A DNA stretch of 64,000 nt from Chryseobacterium sp. c4a (GTDB lineage Bacteria > Bacteroidota > Bacteroidia > Flavobacteriales > Weeksellaceae), in NCBI RefSeq assembly GCF_009900745.1, contig NZ_WXVU01000017.1, forward strand, positions 1 to 64,000. Reading direction: 5' to 3'. The first letter of the stretch is position 1. Each line of letters begins with the position of its first letter. A model generated the notes under the pieces. It was not told where the DNA came from. It made no database searches and was given only the letters and a program-made list of their open reading frames with translations. Below, one piece after another: positions 25,616 to 34,977 of this stretch. Both the position numbers and the translations under genes were made by a program.

Positions 25616-26929
25616 ATGAGTACAACAACACAATACGTTCCTTATAAAGTTAAGGATATCTCCCTTGCAGAATGGGGAAGAAAAGAAATTACCCTTGCAG
25701 AAGCAGAAATGCCAGGTTTGATGGCTATTCGTGAAGAATACGGGCCATCTCAACCGCTTAAAGGAGCAAGAATCGCAGGATGTCTTCACATGACGATCCA
25801 AACGGCTGTGCTTATCGAGACATTAGTAGCTTTAGGAGCTGAAGTTACTTGGTCATCTTGTAATATTTTCTCTACACAGGATCACGCTGCTGCTGCTATT
25901 GCTGCTGCCGGAATTCCTGTTTACGCATGGAAAGGTTTGAATGCTGAAGAATTTGACTGGTGTATTGAGCAGACTTTATTCTTTGGTGAAGACAGAAAGC
26001 CATTGAACATGATTCTTGATGATGGTGGAGATTTAACCAACATGGTTTTTGATAAATACCCTGAATTTACAAAAGATATCAAAGGGCTTTCTGAAGAAAC
26101 TACTACCGGAGTACACAGATTGTACGAAAGAATGAAGAACGGAACTTTAGTAATGCCGGCTATCAACGTAAACGACTCTGTAACTAAATCTAAATTCGAC
26201 AACAAATACGGATGTAAAGAATCTGCAGTAGATGCTGTAAGAAGAGCTACTGACGTAATGTTGGCTGGAAAAAGAGTGGTAGTTTGCGGATATGGAGACG
26301 TAGGTAAAGGTACTGCTGCTTCTTTCAGAGGAGCTGGTTCTATCGTTACAGTTACTGAAATTGACCCAATTTGTGCACTTCAGGCTGCAATGGACGGGTA
26401 TGAAGTGAAAAGACTAGATACTGTGGTAGATAACGCAGATATCGTAATCACTACAACTGGTAACTTCAACATTGTAAGAGGAGAACACTTCCTTAAAATG
26501 AAAGATAAAGCTATCGTTTGTAACATCGGTCACTTCGATAACGAAATCGATATGGCTTGGTTAAACGAAAACTATGGTTCTACTAAATCTGAAGTAAAGC
26601 CGCAGGTAGATATCTATACTGTAGAAGGAAAAGAAATCATCATCCTTGCAGAAGGAAGATTGGTAAACCTTGGATGTGCTACAGGTCACCCAAGTTTCGT
26701 AATGTCTAACTCTTTCTCTAACCAGACTTTGGCACAGATCGAGCTTTGGAACAACTCTGCAGCATACGGAAACGAAGTATATATGTTACCTAAGCACTTA
26801 GATGAAAAAGTAGCCGCTTTACACCTTAAGAAATTAAGCGTAGAGCTTGAAACGCTTTCTCCTGAGCAGGCTGACTATATCGGAGTTGATGTAAAAGGGC
26901 CATTCAAGCCTGAATACTACAGATACTAA
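25616..26929 (+). CDS. ahcY: Adenosylhomocysteinase
   Basis: AhcY splits S-adenosylhomocysteine to homocysteine and adenosine, using bound NAD, and so clears the by-product of methylation. The 437-residue length and sequence fit the family. The N-terminal domain has LKGARIAGCLHMTIQTAVL. The NAD loop is VVCGYGDVGKGTAASFRG at about 223–240. SNSFSNQTLAQIEL and the C-terminal PEYYRY ending are hallmark stretches. A terminator directly follows, so it is probably a single-gene unit. Codon use looks like that of a strongly expressed gene. Confidence 0.96.
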   Translation: MSTTTQYVPYKVKDISLAEWGRKEITLAEAEMPGLMAIREEYGPSQPLKGARIAGCLHMTIQTAVLIETLVALGAEVTWSSCNIFSTQDHAAAAIAAAGIPVYAWKGLNAEEFDWCIEQTLFFGEDRKPLNMILDDGGDLTNMVFDKYPEFTKDIKGLSEETTTGVHRLYERMKNGTLVMPAINVNDSVTKSKFDNKYGCKESAVDAVRRATDVMLAGKRVVVCGYGDVGKGTAASFRGAGSIVTVTEIDPICALQAAMDGYEVKRLDTVVDNADIVITTTGNFNIVRGEHFLKMKDKAIVCNIGHFDNEIDMAWLNENYGSTKSEVKPQVDIYTVEGKEIIILAEGRLVNLGCATGHPSFVMSNSFSNQTLAQIELWNNSAAYGNEVYMLPKHLDEKVAALHLKKLSVELETLSPEQADYIGVDVKGPFKPEYYRY

Positions 26930-26946
26930 GATTTTTAATTTTTATA

Positions 26947-26983
26947 AAAATTCCTTTGCATGTAATTGTAAAGGAATTTTTTA
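26947..26983 (+). terminator. Intrinsic terminator after ahcY
   Basis: aaaattccttt and aaaggaatttt pair around a short loop and are followed by T residues. Confidence 0.75.
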
Positions 26984-27011
26984 TTCACCATATTTATAGA
27001 AAATTTAATTA

Positions 27012-28160
27012 ATGAGCATAGATAGCTACCTCTTTATATTAATTTGCTACTCATCAATATTTATTTCTGGATTTTTTATTTCTAAAATTGTCAATTTTAA
27101 GACGGCAACCAATCGTTTTGAAAGTATTGATGGTTTTAGAGGACTTCTAGCAACCGGGGTTTTTATTCACCATTCTATAATTTGGAAAAATTATCTCTAC
27201 ACGAATATATGGGAATTACCTAAAAATCATCTTGCTGTACATCTTGGTGAAAGCTCTGTAGCATTTTTCTTCATGATTACCAGCTTTCTATTCACTAATA
27301 AACTTTTACAATCAGGAAGTCAGAATTTGATTTTTTGGAGAAACTTATTATACTCAAGGGTTTTCAGACTGTTCCCTTTATACTTTTTTGTGGTCACTAT
27401 TTGTATCGTTTTCGCATTAGTTATAGATCATTTTATGCTCAATTCAACTCTATATGTTTTTTTAGCAAGATGCTTAAAGTGGTATATGTTCAACATTAAA
27501 GGGAAGGTAATTATTGGACAAGCTTACAATATTGATTTTATGCTAGCTGGTGTGGTTTGGTCATTACCCTATGAATGGTTATTCTATTTTACCCTTCCGA
27601 TTATTGGAGCTTTTATGCTAAAGAACAAAAATGTAATCTCTATCATTGTATCAATACTCTTTATTGTATTATACATAAATCATAATACAATTAGACTAAC
27701 CCATGTTATTTCATTCTTAGGAGGTATGATTCCGGCAATCATTCATTATTTTTATCCTAATATAAAATTAAGCAATAAACGATATGCTCTTTTAGCAATT
27801 TTTTGTTTAATTATAGGTCTGTCTTTTGATTCAAGCAGTCGTAATTATTTTTCTAAAACTTTTCTAATCATGACCTTTACTATTATTGCTTTAGGCAATA
27901 ATTTATTTGGATTTTTAAAAATCAATTTTTTAAAATTTTTAGGGGAAATTTCATATAGCACTTACCTCATTCATGGAATTTTATTATTCACAACTTTTTA
28001 TTTTATTGGCTTCGATACTATAAAAAATATGAATGGAAACGCCTATATGTTTTTGATATTTATCATTGCCATTATCCTAAATATAATTTGCTCATTTACA
28101 TTTTATTTAATTGAGAAACCATTTATAAATCTCTACTATAAAATAATACGTAAAAAATAA
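27012..28160 (+). CDS. Acyltransferase-3 family membrane protein
   Basis: A 382-residue protein with about ten membrane segments. Residues 36–60 (FESIDGFRGLLATGVFIHHS) are the signature N-terminal loop of acyltransferase-3 enzymes, which transfer acetyl or other acyl groups to surface sugars or peptidoglycan. GEISYSTYLIHG near residue 315 is another family motif. No periplasmic SGNH domain is fused. The acceptor is unknown and no polysaccharide genes are adjacent; it sits alone after ahcY. Confidence 0.85.
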   Translation: MSIDSYLFILICYSSIFISGFFISKIVNFKTATNRFESIDGFRGLLATGVFIHHSIIWKNYLYTNIWELPKNHLAVHLGESSVAFFFMITSFLFTNKLLQSGSQNLIFWRNLLYSRVFRLFPLYFFVVTICIVFALVIDHFMLNSTLYVFLARCLKWYMFNIKGKVIIGQAYNIDFMLAGVVWSLPYEWLFYFTLPIIGAFMLKNKNVISIIVSILFIVLYINHNTIRLTHVISFLGGMIPAIIHYFYPNIKLSNKRYALLAIFCLIIGLSFDSSSRNYFSKTFLIMTFTIIALGNNLFGFLKINFLKFLGEISYSTYLIHGILLFTTFYFIGFDTIKNMNGNAYMFLIFIIAIILNIICSFTFYLIEKPFINLYYKIIRKK

Positions 28161-28172
28161 ATATAATATTGT

Positions 28173-28428
28173 AAATACGAATATATTACTCAATAAAAGC
28201 TCTTCTACATTGGAGAGTTTTTTATTTTAGAAGCCCATTCCCGCTATACACTCATACTCCTCACGCCCAGGCTAATCTTTATCTTGTTCCGAGGTAACCG
28301 CTGCTATCGGGGCTAGGATAGGTTGATAAAAGTTATTTTGTACACAAAGATTTCTGATTTAAAACATGATTTAATCCCAATATTTCAAAATAACGGGATC
28401 TTTTATTTCCTTGCTTCAAAGCATTCAT
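28173..28428 (+). repeat. Duplicated noncoding element, first copy
   Basis: A noncoding stretch with a weak hairpin and T run near 28200–28222, followed by about 110 bp (from agaagcccattcccgctata to gctatcggggctagg) that recurs after the next gene with roughly 95% identity. The ends can pair (agccc/gggct). No open reading frame of note. Confidence 0.65.
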
Positions 28429-28436
28429 TATTTTTG
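28429..28436 (+). promoter_or_regulatory. Bacteroidota -7 promoter element
   Basis: tatttttg fits TAnnTTTG, 16 nt before the ATG of the first YD-repeat-like lipoprotein. Confidence 0.45.
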
Positions 28437-28452
28437 AAAAATAAAAAATAAC

Positions 28453-29238
28453 ATGAAAAAACACTTATTTCTGGGAATCATTGGGGCAGTTGTATTCTTT
28501 AATAGCTGCAGTAGTGATGATAATGATTCTCCCAAAAAATTATTATTGAGTAAGGCTACAATCAATTATTATGACTACTCTCCTAATCCTATTCCTGAGG
28601 ACATCATATACAAATACAATAATAGTGGAGAAGTTATAAAAATTGAATCAAGGTTTGGTTCTACTATATTTGAATACAGCAATGGAAAGATTCTAAAAAG
28701 TAAGTATTATACTAAAGAACAACAGTTAGAATCTAGTTCTGTCTATAATTACAATGGAGATCAGTTGGTAAATATCCAATATACCTCCCCAAATTCAGCT
28801 GACAAATCAACGGTAACTTACAGCTACGATGCCAACGGCAAAATGATATATTCTACACATTGTGAATCTGCCAACTGTGAATATCCAACAACCTCTTCTA
28901 TGACGTATAGTGGAGACAATATTACTTCAGAAATCAATGCATTTACATTTGGAAAAACAGCTCATAAAAGAGAACTTACCTATGATAATAAGCTAAGCCC
29001 TTACACCAATCTCAATAAATACCTGAGAATAACCATGGGAGGAGCATACGGCATCAGTGCGAATAATTATACCACTGAAGTAATAAGCAATAAAGATAGT
29101 GCCGGCAATTGGAAACAAGGGCAACGTATTACTTACAGTATCCAATACAATAGCTCTCAACTCCCTGTTCAGATTATCGGAACAGAAGCCAATGGAAAAA
29201 AATATGTTCAATACAATTATGAATATATTACTCAATAA
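28453..29238 (+). CDS. YD-repeat-like lipoprotein, copy 1
   Basis: A 261-residue lipoprotein (GAVVFFNSC, then SSDDND). The body is built of short Tyr-rich hairpins such as YKYNNSGEVIKIES, FEYSNGKILKSKYY and YSYDANGKMIYS, which resemble single RHS/YD repeats. Such proteins are common in flavobacteria and lack a known function. It is a tandem paralogue of the next gene, with the same start (MKKHLFLGI/MKNYLFLGM) and the same ending (QYNYEYITQ/QYDYEYILQ). Each copy has its own promoter element and terminator. Confidence 0.75.
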   Translation: MKKHLFLGIIGAVVFFNSCSSDDNDSPKKLLLSKATINYYDYSPNPIPEDIIYKYNNSGEVIKIESRFGSTIFEYSNGKILKSKYYTKEQQLESSSVYNYNGDQLVNIQYTSPNSADKSTVTYSYDANGKMIYSTHCESANCEYPTTSSMTYSGDNITSEINAFTFGKTAHKRELTYDNKLSPYTNLNKYLRITMGGAYGISANNYTTEVISNKDSAGNWKQGQRITYSIQYNSSQLPVQIIGTEANGKKYVQYNYEYITQ

Positions 29239-29484
29239 AAGCAATCATAAAAACTCTCCTACATTGGGGAGTTTTTTATTTTAGAAGCCCATTCCCGCTA
29301 TACGCTCATACTCCTCACGCCCTGGCTAATCTTTATCTTGTTCCGGGGTAACCGCTGCTATCGGGGCTAGGATAAGTTGGTAAAAGTTATTTTGCACACA
29401 AAGGTTTCTGGCTTTAAAAACATGATTTAGTCCCAGTATTATGAAATAATAAAACCTTTTATTCTAAAACCTCATTGTATTTTT
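29222..29484 (+). repeat. Duplicated noncoding element, second copy
   Basis: Contains a clean terminator hairpin (aactctcc/ggggagtt plus T run, about 29252–29280) and the second copy of the roughly 110-bp element. Over about 133 bp only about seven bases differ from the first copy, fewer than between the neighbouring paralogous genes. Confidence 0.65.
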
Positions 29485-29492
29485 TATTTTTG
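29485..29492 (+). promoter_or_regulatory. Bacteroidota -7 promoter element
   Basis: tatttttg fits TAnnTTTG, 18 nt before the ATG at 29511. This supports that start over an in-frame upstream codon at 29475. Confidence 0.45.
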
Positions 29493-29510
29493 CCAAAATT
29501 TTTAAATTAC

Positions 29511-30314
29511 ATGAAAAACTACTTATTCCTGGGGATGATGAGCGCAGTTGTATTCTTTAACAGCTGCAGCAGCAATGATGACAATGAAACTAAAAATGAG
29601 CCTACGGGAAAAACATTATTGCTAAGTAAAGTTACGACAACATACTATGACGATCCGTCTAAACCTAAGACCGTTATCAAAAGCTTCGAATACAACAGCC
29701 AGGGAGAACTTATCAAACAATTATCTGCAGGAAAAGCCATTACTTTTGAATATAGTAACGGTAAACCCATAAAAGCAAATTATTATAATGCCCAGCAACA
29801 GCTGGACTTCTATTCCAACTTTTATTATACAGGGAGCCAGCTTAATAAAATCAAAAACATTTACTCAAATCAATCAGGGAGCAGAACGATAAATTATGCT
29901 TATAATTCCAATGGCCAACTTTCCTCTTCTACTCTTTGCAAAACAGAAGATTGTTCCAACTCCAATACGACTTCTTATACTTATTCCGGAGACAATATCT
30001 CAGTAGAAACCACATTAGGGACATCCGCTATGGATATGGGCAATAAGTATGAATATTCGTATGACAATAAATTAAACCCATACACCAACATCAATAAGTA
30101 TCTGAAAATAATGATGGGAGAAATGACCGCTTTAAGTAAAAACAATTACTTGATCAACAAAGACAGTTTCGAGTTCAATGGCAACTGGACACCAAGCGAG
30201 ACAACTACTTTTACCATTCAATACAACAATTCCGGATTTCCAGTTAAGGCAACAGGAATAGGCAGTGATGGAAATCTTTCCGTACAATACGATTACGAAT
30301 ATATCTTACAATAA
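29511..30314 (+). CDS. YD-repeat-like lipoprotein, copy 2
   Basis: A 267-residue lipoprotein (SAVVFFNSC, then SSNDDNE), paralogous to the preceding gene along its whole length. The Tyr-rich hairpins are FEYNSQGELIKQLS, FEYSNGKPIKANYYN and YAYNSNGQLSSST. The start at 29511 gives a normal signal peptide; extending to 29475 would add 12 residues and cross the promoter element. Function is unknown; surface exposure is likely. A terminator follows. Confidence 0.75.
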   Translation: MKNYLFLGMMSAVVFFNSCSSNDDNETKNEPTGKTLLLSKVTTTYYDDPSKPKTVIKSFEYNSQGELIKQLSAGKAITFEYSNGKPIKANYYNAQQQLDFYSNFYYTGSQLNKIKNIYSNQSGSRTINYAYNSNGQLSSSTLCKTEDCSNSNTTSYTYSGDNISVETTLGTSAMDMGNKYEYSYDNKLNPYTNINKYLKIMMGEMTALSKNNYLINKDSFEFNGNWTPSETTTFTIQYNNSGFPVKATGIGSDGNLSVQYDYEYILQ

Positions 30315-30334
30315 GATTGTCAATAGAAAAAAAG

Positions 30335-30370
30335 AAGCCCACCGAATACCGGAGGGCTTTTTTATTTTTA
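30335..30370 (+). terminator. Intrinsic terminator
   Basis: agccc…gggct with an inner ccg/cgg stem, followed by a long T run. Confidence 0.75.
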
Positions 30371-30484
30371 GTTCCCGTTTACATCGCCCATTATCATTCC
30401 GTATTTTACCCATATTTTTTTATGATAATAACAATGTTAACAAAAAATGAATATATTTAACCCTTTAAATAAAACATTAAAATC

Positions 30485-30877
30485 ATGAAAAAACAAAAAG
30501 TATCAAATGCATTTGTAGCTGCCTCTTGGGTCGCATTGGGAGCAGGAATGATCGGTTATATCGTAGGTCTTGCAAGAGCAGAAATGCAGCTGAATGAGAA
30601 AGGTTACTATTTTACGATCCTATTATATGGTTTATTTGCCGTTGTTTCTTTACAGAAAGCGGTTCGTGATAAATTGGAAAATATTCAGGTAACTGACATT
30701 TACTATGGGATTTGTTGGTTTGCGACCCTTTCTTCCATTGTATTGCTTGCGATAGGACTTTGGAATGCCACCATACTTCCAAGTGAGAAAGGATTCTATG
30801 CCTTTGCCTTTCTTTTGGCACTTTTTGGTGCTATTGCCGTTCAAAAAAATACCCGGGACAATATGCTTCAGGAATAA
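30485..30877 (+). CDS. YiaA/YiaB-type inner-membrane protein
   Basis: A 130-residue protein with four membrane segments in two similar halves: VAASWVALGAGMIGYIVGL then FTILLYGLFAVVSLQKAVRDK, and ICWFATLSSIVLLAIGLWNA then FAFLLALFGAIAVQKNTRDN. The paired LQKAVRD/VQKNTRD endings mark the internal duplication typical of the YiaA/YiaB family. The role is unknown in any organism. It is a single-gene unit with its own terminator. Confidence 0.85.
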   Translation: MKKQKVSNAFVAASWVALGAGMIGYIVGLARAEMQLNEKGYYFTILLYGLFAVVSLQKAVRDKLENIQVTDIYYGICWFATLSSIVLLAIGLWNATILPSEKGFYAFAFLLALFGAIAVQKNTRDNMLQE

Positions 30878-30882
30878 TACAG

Positions 30883-30915
30883 AAACTCTCCATGTCTTGG
30901 AGAGTTTTTTATTTT
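30883..30915 (+). terminator. Intrinsic terminator
   Basis: aaactctcc and ggagagttt form a 9-bp stem followed by a T run. Confidence 0.85.
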
Positions 30916-31018
30916 ATATCATCAATAATTTCAAAAAAATAGACAGAAAAATATTAAATAATCAACAAAACAATCATTTATCCTATTTTTACTATATTTA
31001 TTTCACAAAATATTGATA

Positions 31019-32704
31019 ATGTATAAGAAAAATTTACTTTTTATTCTTTTCATCTTATTCTTTCAGATCATAAAAGCTCAAGATGAGTTTATCACAGTCT
31101 GGAAGCCCAGCCTTCCTTCATCATCTTCCACTGGTTCCACTGGAATTCCCTTCCCTTCTAATGAAAATCAAATCTGGTTTCCCGGAAAAGGAACAAATTA
31201 CAATATCTATTGGGAAGAAATAGGCTATCCCTCTCATCATGCTACTCTATCGAATATATCTTCCGATTATCAGTTACTTATTGATTTTGGGCACCCACTA
31301 AATCCTACACCTTCCGATGCCACTTACCGGGTAAAGATTAGTAATGGGAACGGAAGTTTTAATCAAATACGGTTTATGAGCTCACAGATAGTGGGAGGAA
31401 ATCAGTCTCTTAGTATAATAGGAGATTCATATAAAATACTAAACGTTGAACAATGGGGAAATATAACCTGGACTTCTGTGCAGTATGCATTTTATCGTTG
31501 TGAGAATCTGGACATTACAGCAACCGACATTCCTGACCTTTCACAAGTAAATGATATGTCTAATATGTTTTACAACTGTCATCATCTGGTGGGAAATCCT
31601 ACAATCAATAACTGGGATATATCCAATGTTACTTCCTTAGCAGGAACTTTCAATTCGTGCTATTTATTCAATCAGCCTATAGGAAATTGGAATACTTCCA
31701 ATGTGACTTCAATGGGAGCTATGTTCCTGATGGCACAAAATTTCAATCAGCCCATTGGAAACTGGAATACCTCTAAAGTGAAGAATACCACTTCTATGTT
31801 TTTTTATGCCTTGGAATTTAATCAGCCTATCGGTAACTGGGATATGTCTCAAAATCTTCAAATGGAGCTGATGTTTGTTGGTGCCGGACAATTTAATCAG
31901 CCTATTGGAAACTGGAATACATCAAACGTCATTGACATGCATGCTATGTTTCAATATGCTACCAACTTTAACCAGGACATCAGTGCATGGAATACAAGTA
32001 ATGTAAAACTGATGAGAGATATGTTTTTTATGGCGGAGCAGTTCAACATTAATATTTCAACCTGGGATATAAGTAATGTAAAAGATATGTCTAATATGTT
32101 TAATGGTGCCAAAAAATTCAATCAAAATATTAGCGGATGGGATGTAAGCTCAATAACCAACATGTCGTATATGTTGAGTAATGCAAAGGCTTTTGATCAA
32201 AATTTAGGAAACTGGAAACTCAACTCATTACAAATAGCCAACAATCTTCTTGAAAATACGGCTATGAGCTGCCAAAACTATAACAACACTCTTTATGGAT
32301 GGAGCCAAAATCAGTCAATAGCTAATACAATCAATATATCACCAGTCTCTCCTCTTGAGTATTCAACTCCTGAAGCAGAAGCAGCGAGAAATTATCTGAT
32401 CAATAATAAAGGCTGGACAATCGCCGGAGACACCTATAATCCGGAATGCTTATCTCATCTTGGAACTTCAGATATAAAAACAGATCATAAGATAAGCATC
32501 TATCCTAATCCTGCTACAGATATTATTTACATTAAAAATACCACTGCAGATCACTATACAATACTTGATCCGGCAGGAAGAGTTGTTTTAAAAGGAAGCC
32601 TGGCCAATGAAAAAATTAGTATTCAAACGTTAGCACCTGGAAACTATTTTCTGCAACTTCATCTGAAAGAGAATACTCAGAATTTTAAATTTATAAAAAA
32701 ATAG
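31019..32704 (+). CDS. BspA-type repeat surface protein with type IX sorting domain
   Basis: A 561-residue secreted protein. The signal peptide is LLFILFILFFQIIKAQ. From about residue 180 to 410 there are some nine repeats of about 25–33 residues of the form W–S–V–M–MF–A–FNQPIGNW, the DUF285/BspA-like leucine-rich type. The last about 75 residues (ISIYPNPATDIIYI; GNYFLQLHLK; FKFIKK) are a type A type IX sorting domain. It is therefore a probable client of the PorU/PorV machinery in this window, displayed on or released from the surface. The start was taken at ATG 31019. Confidence 0.88.
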   Translation: MYKKNLLFILFILFFQIIKAQDEFITVWKPSLPSSSSTGSTGIPFPSNENQIWFPGKGTNYNIYWEEIGYPSHHATLSNISSDYQLLIDFGHPLNPTPSDATYRVKISNGNGSFNQIRFMSSQIVGGNQSLSIIGDSYKILNVEQWGNITWTSVQYAFYRCENLDITATDIPDLSQVNDMSNMFYNCHHLVGNPTINNWDISNVTSLAGTFNSCYLFNQPIGNWNTSNVTSMGAMFLMAQNFNQPIGNWNTSKVKNTTSMFFYALEFNQPIGNWDMSQNLQMELMFVGAGQFNQPIGNWNTSNVIDMHAMFQYATNFNQDISAWNTSNVKLMRDMFFMAEQFNINISTWDISNVKDMSNMFNGAKKFNQNISGWDVSSITNMSYMLSNAKAFDQNLGNWKLNSLQIANNLLENTAMSCQNYNNTLYGWSQNQSIANTINISPVSPLEYSTPEAEAARNYLINNKGWTIAGDTYNPECLSHLGTSDIKTDHKISIYPNPATDIIYIKNTTADHYTILDPAGRVVLKGSLANEKISIQTLAPGNYFLQLHLKENTQNFKFIKK

Positions 32705-32710
32705 AAACAA

Positions 32711-32741
32711 AAAGCCTCACTGAGAAGTGAAGCTTTTTATA
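32711..32741 (+). terminator. Intrinsic terminator
   Basis: aaagcctcac pairs with gtgaagcttt with one mismatch, followed by T residues. Confidence 0.65.
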
Positions 32742-32760
32742 TACTGAGTTTACCTATCAA

Positions 32761-33264
32761 CTATTGATCAAAATGATTAGGATGCTGTGCTTTAATATCT
32801 TCCACAGTTCCCAAGACTTTATCTTTTAAGGAATCTTGATATTTTTGAAGCTTTGTGGCAACTTCTTCATTACCGCTTCCTATAATTTTAGCTGCTAAGA
32901 TCCCTGCATTCAATGCTCCGTTCAACGCTACGGTTGCTACCGGAATTCCACCCGGCATCTGAAGGATTGAAAGTACAGAATCCCATCCGTCAATAGAATT
33001 GCTGGATAAAATCGGAACTCCAATCACTGGCAGTGTTGTACAGCTTGCCACCATTCCCGGCAGATGTGCCGCTCCTCCGGCTCCGGCAACAATAACTTTA
33101 AGGCCTCTTTCCTGAGCTGTTTTTGCATAATCAAACATTCTCTCCGGTGTTCTGTGTGCTGAAACGACAGTCAACTCGTAAGGAATATCCAAACTTTTAA
33201 GAAAATTGGCAGCTTGTTCCATGATCGGAAGATCACTCTGACTGCCCATAATAATACCTACCAT
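32761..33264 (-). CDS. purE: 5-(carboxyamino)imidazole ribonucleotide mutase
   Basis: PurE moves the carboxylate from N5-CAIR to make CAIR in purine synthesis, in partnership with PurK (40565–41677 here). The 167-residue class I protein has GSQSD near residue 9, SAHRTPERM near 40 and GAGGAAHLPGM near 70, all active-site stretches. The start was placed at ATG 33264; a TTG two codons upstream is less likely. purE and purK are about 7 kb apart here rather than adjacent. Confidence 0.95.
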   Translation of the reverse strand: MVGIIMGSQSDLPIMEQAANFLKSLDIPYELTVVSAHRTPERMFDYAKTAQERGLKVIVAGAGGAAHLPGMVASCTTLPVIGVPILSSNSIDGWDSVLSILQMPGGIPVATVALNGALNAGILAAKIIGSGNEEVATKLQKYQDSLKDKVLGTVEDIKAQHPNHFDQ

Positions 33265-33285
33265 CTTCAATTTTTATTAGATTTT

Positions 33286-33293
33286 CAAAGATA
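33286..33293 (-). promoter_or_regulatory. Bacteroidota -7 promoter element for purE
   Basis: The minus strand reads tatctttg (TAnnTTTG), 21 nt before the purE ATG. Confidence 0.45.
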
Positions 33294-33381
33294 AAAAATT
33301 AAAATGTAAAGCTGGAAGTTAGGAAGCTGGAAGTTTATTTCCGAACAACATACTACCTATTCTTTTATACAGTAATTTATA

Positions 33382-33905
33382 CGAAAACTACTAGTACCTC
33401 CATCTTCTATCCTTCCATCCAATTACTTTCAAAACGATATACTCCTTTATTATTGTTATCATCCGTCAATCCATTTTGAAAACTACTATAACTTCCATCC
33501 TCCAGCTTCCAACTTCCTTCCAATTACTTTCAAAAAAACATACTCTTTTATTGTTATCATCCGTCAATCCATTTGAAAACTACTATAACTCCCATCCTCC
33601 AGCTTCCAACTTCCTTCCAATTACTTTCAAAAAACATACTCTTTTATTGTTATCATCCGTCAATCCATTTGAAAACTACTATAACTTCCATCCTCCAGCT
33701 TCCAACTTCCTTCCAATTACTTTCAAAAAAACATACTTTTTTATTGTTATCATCCGTCAATCCATTTGAAAACTACTATAACTTCCATCCTCCAGCTTCC
33801 AACTTCCTTCCAATTACTTTCAAAAAAACATACTTTTTTATTGTTATCATCCGTCAATCCATTTGAAAACTACTATAACTTCCATCCTCCAGCTTCCAAC
33901 TTCCT
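33382..33905. repeat. Tandem array of 96–97-bp repeats
   Basis: Five near-identical units plus one degenerate leading unit. Each unit carries gaaaactactataacttcc, cctccagcttccaacttcc and ttattgttatcatccgtcaa. Open frames across the array are by-products of the repeat. The 725-bp gap between purE and the transporter gene holds this array, more of the aagctggaagt motif near 33310–33340, and the transporter promoter; no gene was found. Confidence 0.9.
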
Positions 33906-33967
33906 TCTTTCATCTGTATCACCAAAAATCACTACAACTGTACCCATCCTCATCATTAAAAAACTGC

Positions 33968-33975
33968 TAAATTTG
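33968..33975 (+). promoter_or_regulatory. Bacteroidota -7 promoter element
   Basis: taaatttg fits TAnnTTTG, 20 nt before the TTG start of the transporter gene; this favours that start. Confidence 0.5.
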
Positions 33976-33995
33976 TTTGTTACACTCAATTTACT

Positions 33996-34904
33996 TTGAA
34001 AGATTATAAACTTATTTTCGCTGTTCTCACGGTTGCTTTAGTCTGGGGAACTACATTTTTGGCAATTCGTGTAGCTGTAGAAACGATTCCTGCATGGTTT
34101 GTTGCGGGAATCCGTCAGTTTTTGGCTTCTATTATTATGTTGATTATCCTTCTTTCAAGAAAGGAATTCAAATGGATTGGCTGGAAAAGTCTGGGATACC
34201 AGATTATTTTTGCATCGTTAATGTTAGTTGTTGCAAATGGAATGACTACCGTTGCTGAAGAAACGGTATCGAGCAGCCTGGCATCGCTTATCAGTGCCTG
34301 CTCTCCTATTCTGGTCTTCTTAGGAAGTGTAGCTGTTGGTTTACAAAAGTTCAGCCTCCGTGCACTTCTTGGTGTCTTGATGTGCTTCAGTGGAATTCTT
34401 TTTATTTTTTGGGATGGTCTTCAGGATCTTGCCAACCCTGATTATAGAACAGGAATGATCTTCCTTTTCTGCGCTATTTCAGGATGGGCCTCAGGAACTA
34501 TTTTCACCAAAAAGCTTAATATTCAAAGTGGAAATATCACCCTGAATTTATTTTATCAGTTCCTATTCGCAGGTATTGTTCAGATTATTTTGGCTTTCGT
34601 ATTCTCAGAAAACTATAATTTCGGAAACTGGACATTAAAAAGTATCTCAGCTATGTTATATCTGTCGATTTTCGGCTCAGTAGCTGCTTTTTTTGCCTTT
34701 CATTATGCTTTGACCAAAATTTCTCCGGTACAGGTTTCCATATTGGCTTATATTAACACCATTATTGCTATATTCCTAGGCTGGCTGATTATGGATGAAC
34801 AGATATCTGTCAAATTTATTCTTGCGGCAGCATTAATTATTTGTGGTGTATTTATTATCAACTACAAACCGGAAATGTTTAAAAGACAGAAAGTAGCAGC
34901 ATAA
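33996..34904 (+). CDS. EamA/DMT-family transporter
   Basis: A 302-residue protein with about ten membrane segments in two EamA halves. The first opens with LIFAVLTVALVWGTTFLAIRVAVE and the second begins near GMIFLFCAISGWASGTIFTKK. The late stretch ALTKISPVQVSILAYINTIIAIFLG is typical of EamA domains. These proteins export amino acids, nucleobases or other metabolites; the substrate cannot be inferred. The TTG at 33996 is the likely start, as it gives full family length and is correctly spaced from the promoter. Confidence 0.85.
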   Translation: MKDYKLIFAVLTVALVWGTTFLAIRVAVETIPAWFVAGIRQFLASIIMLIILLSRKEFKWIGWKSLGYQIIFASLMLVVANGMTTVAEETVSSSLASLISACSPILVFLGSVAVGLQKFSLRALLGVLMCFSGILFIFWDGLQDLANPDYRTGMIFLFCAISGWASGTIFTKKLNIQSGNITLNLFYQFLFAGIVQIILAFVFSENYNFGNWTLKSISAMLYLSIFGSVAAFFAFHYALTKISPVQVSILAYINTIIAIFLGWLIMDEQISVKFILAAALIICGVFIINYKPEMFKRQKVAA

Positions 34905-34977
34905 GATATAATAAGAAAATGAATTTTTCCTTTTCAAAGATCATCCGTAATATTTCAATGATGGTTCAATCTATATA

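Noticed and set aside
33476..33999. Several overlapping open frames with MKTTIT… repeats
   Set aside because: They are translations of the 97-bp tandem repeat and change frame from unit to unit because the unit length is not a fixed multiple of three.
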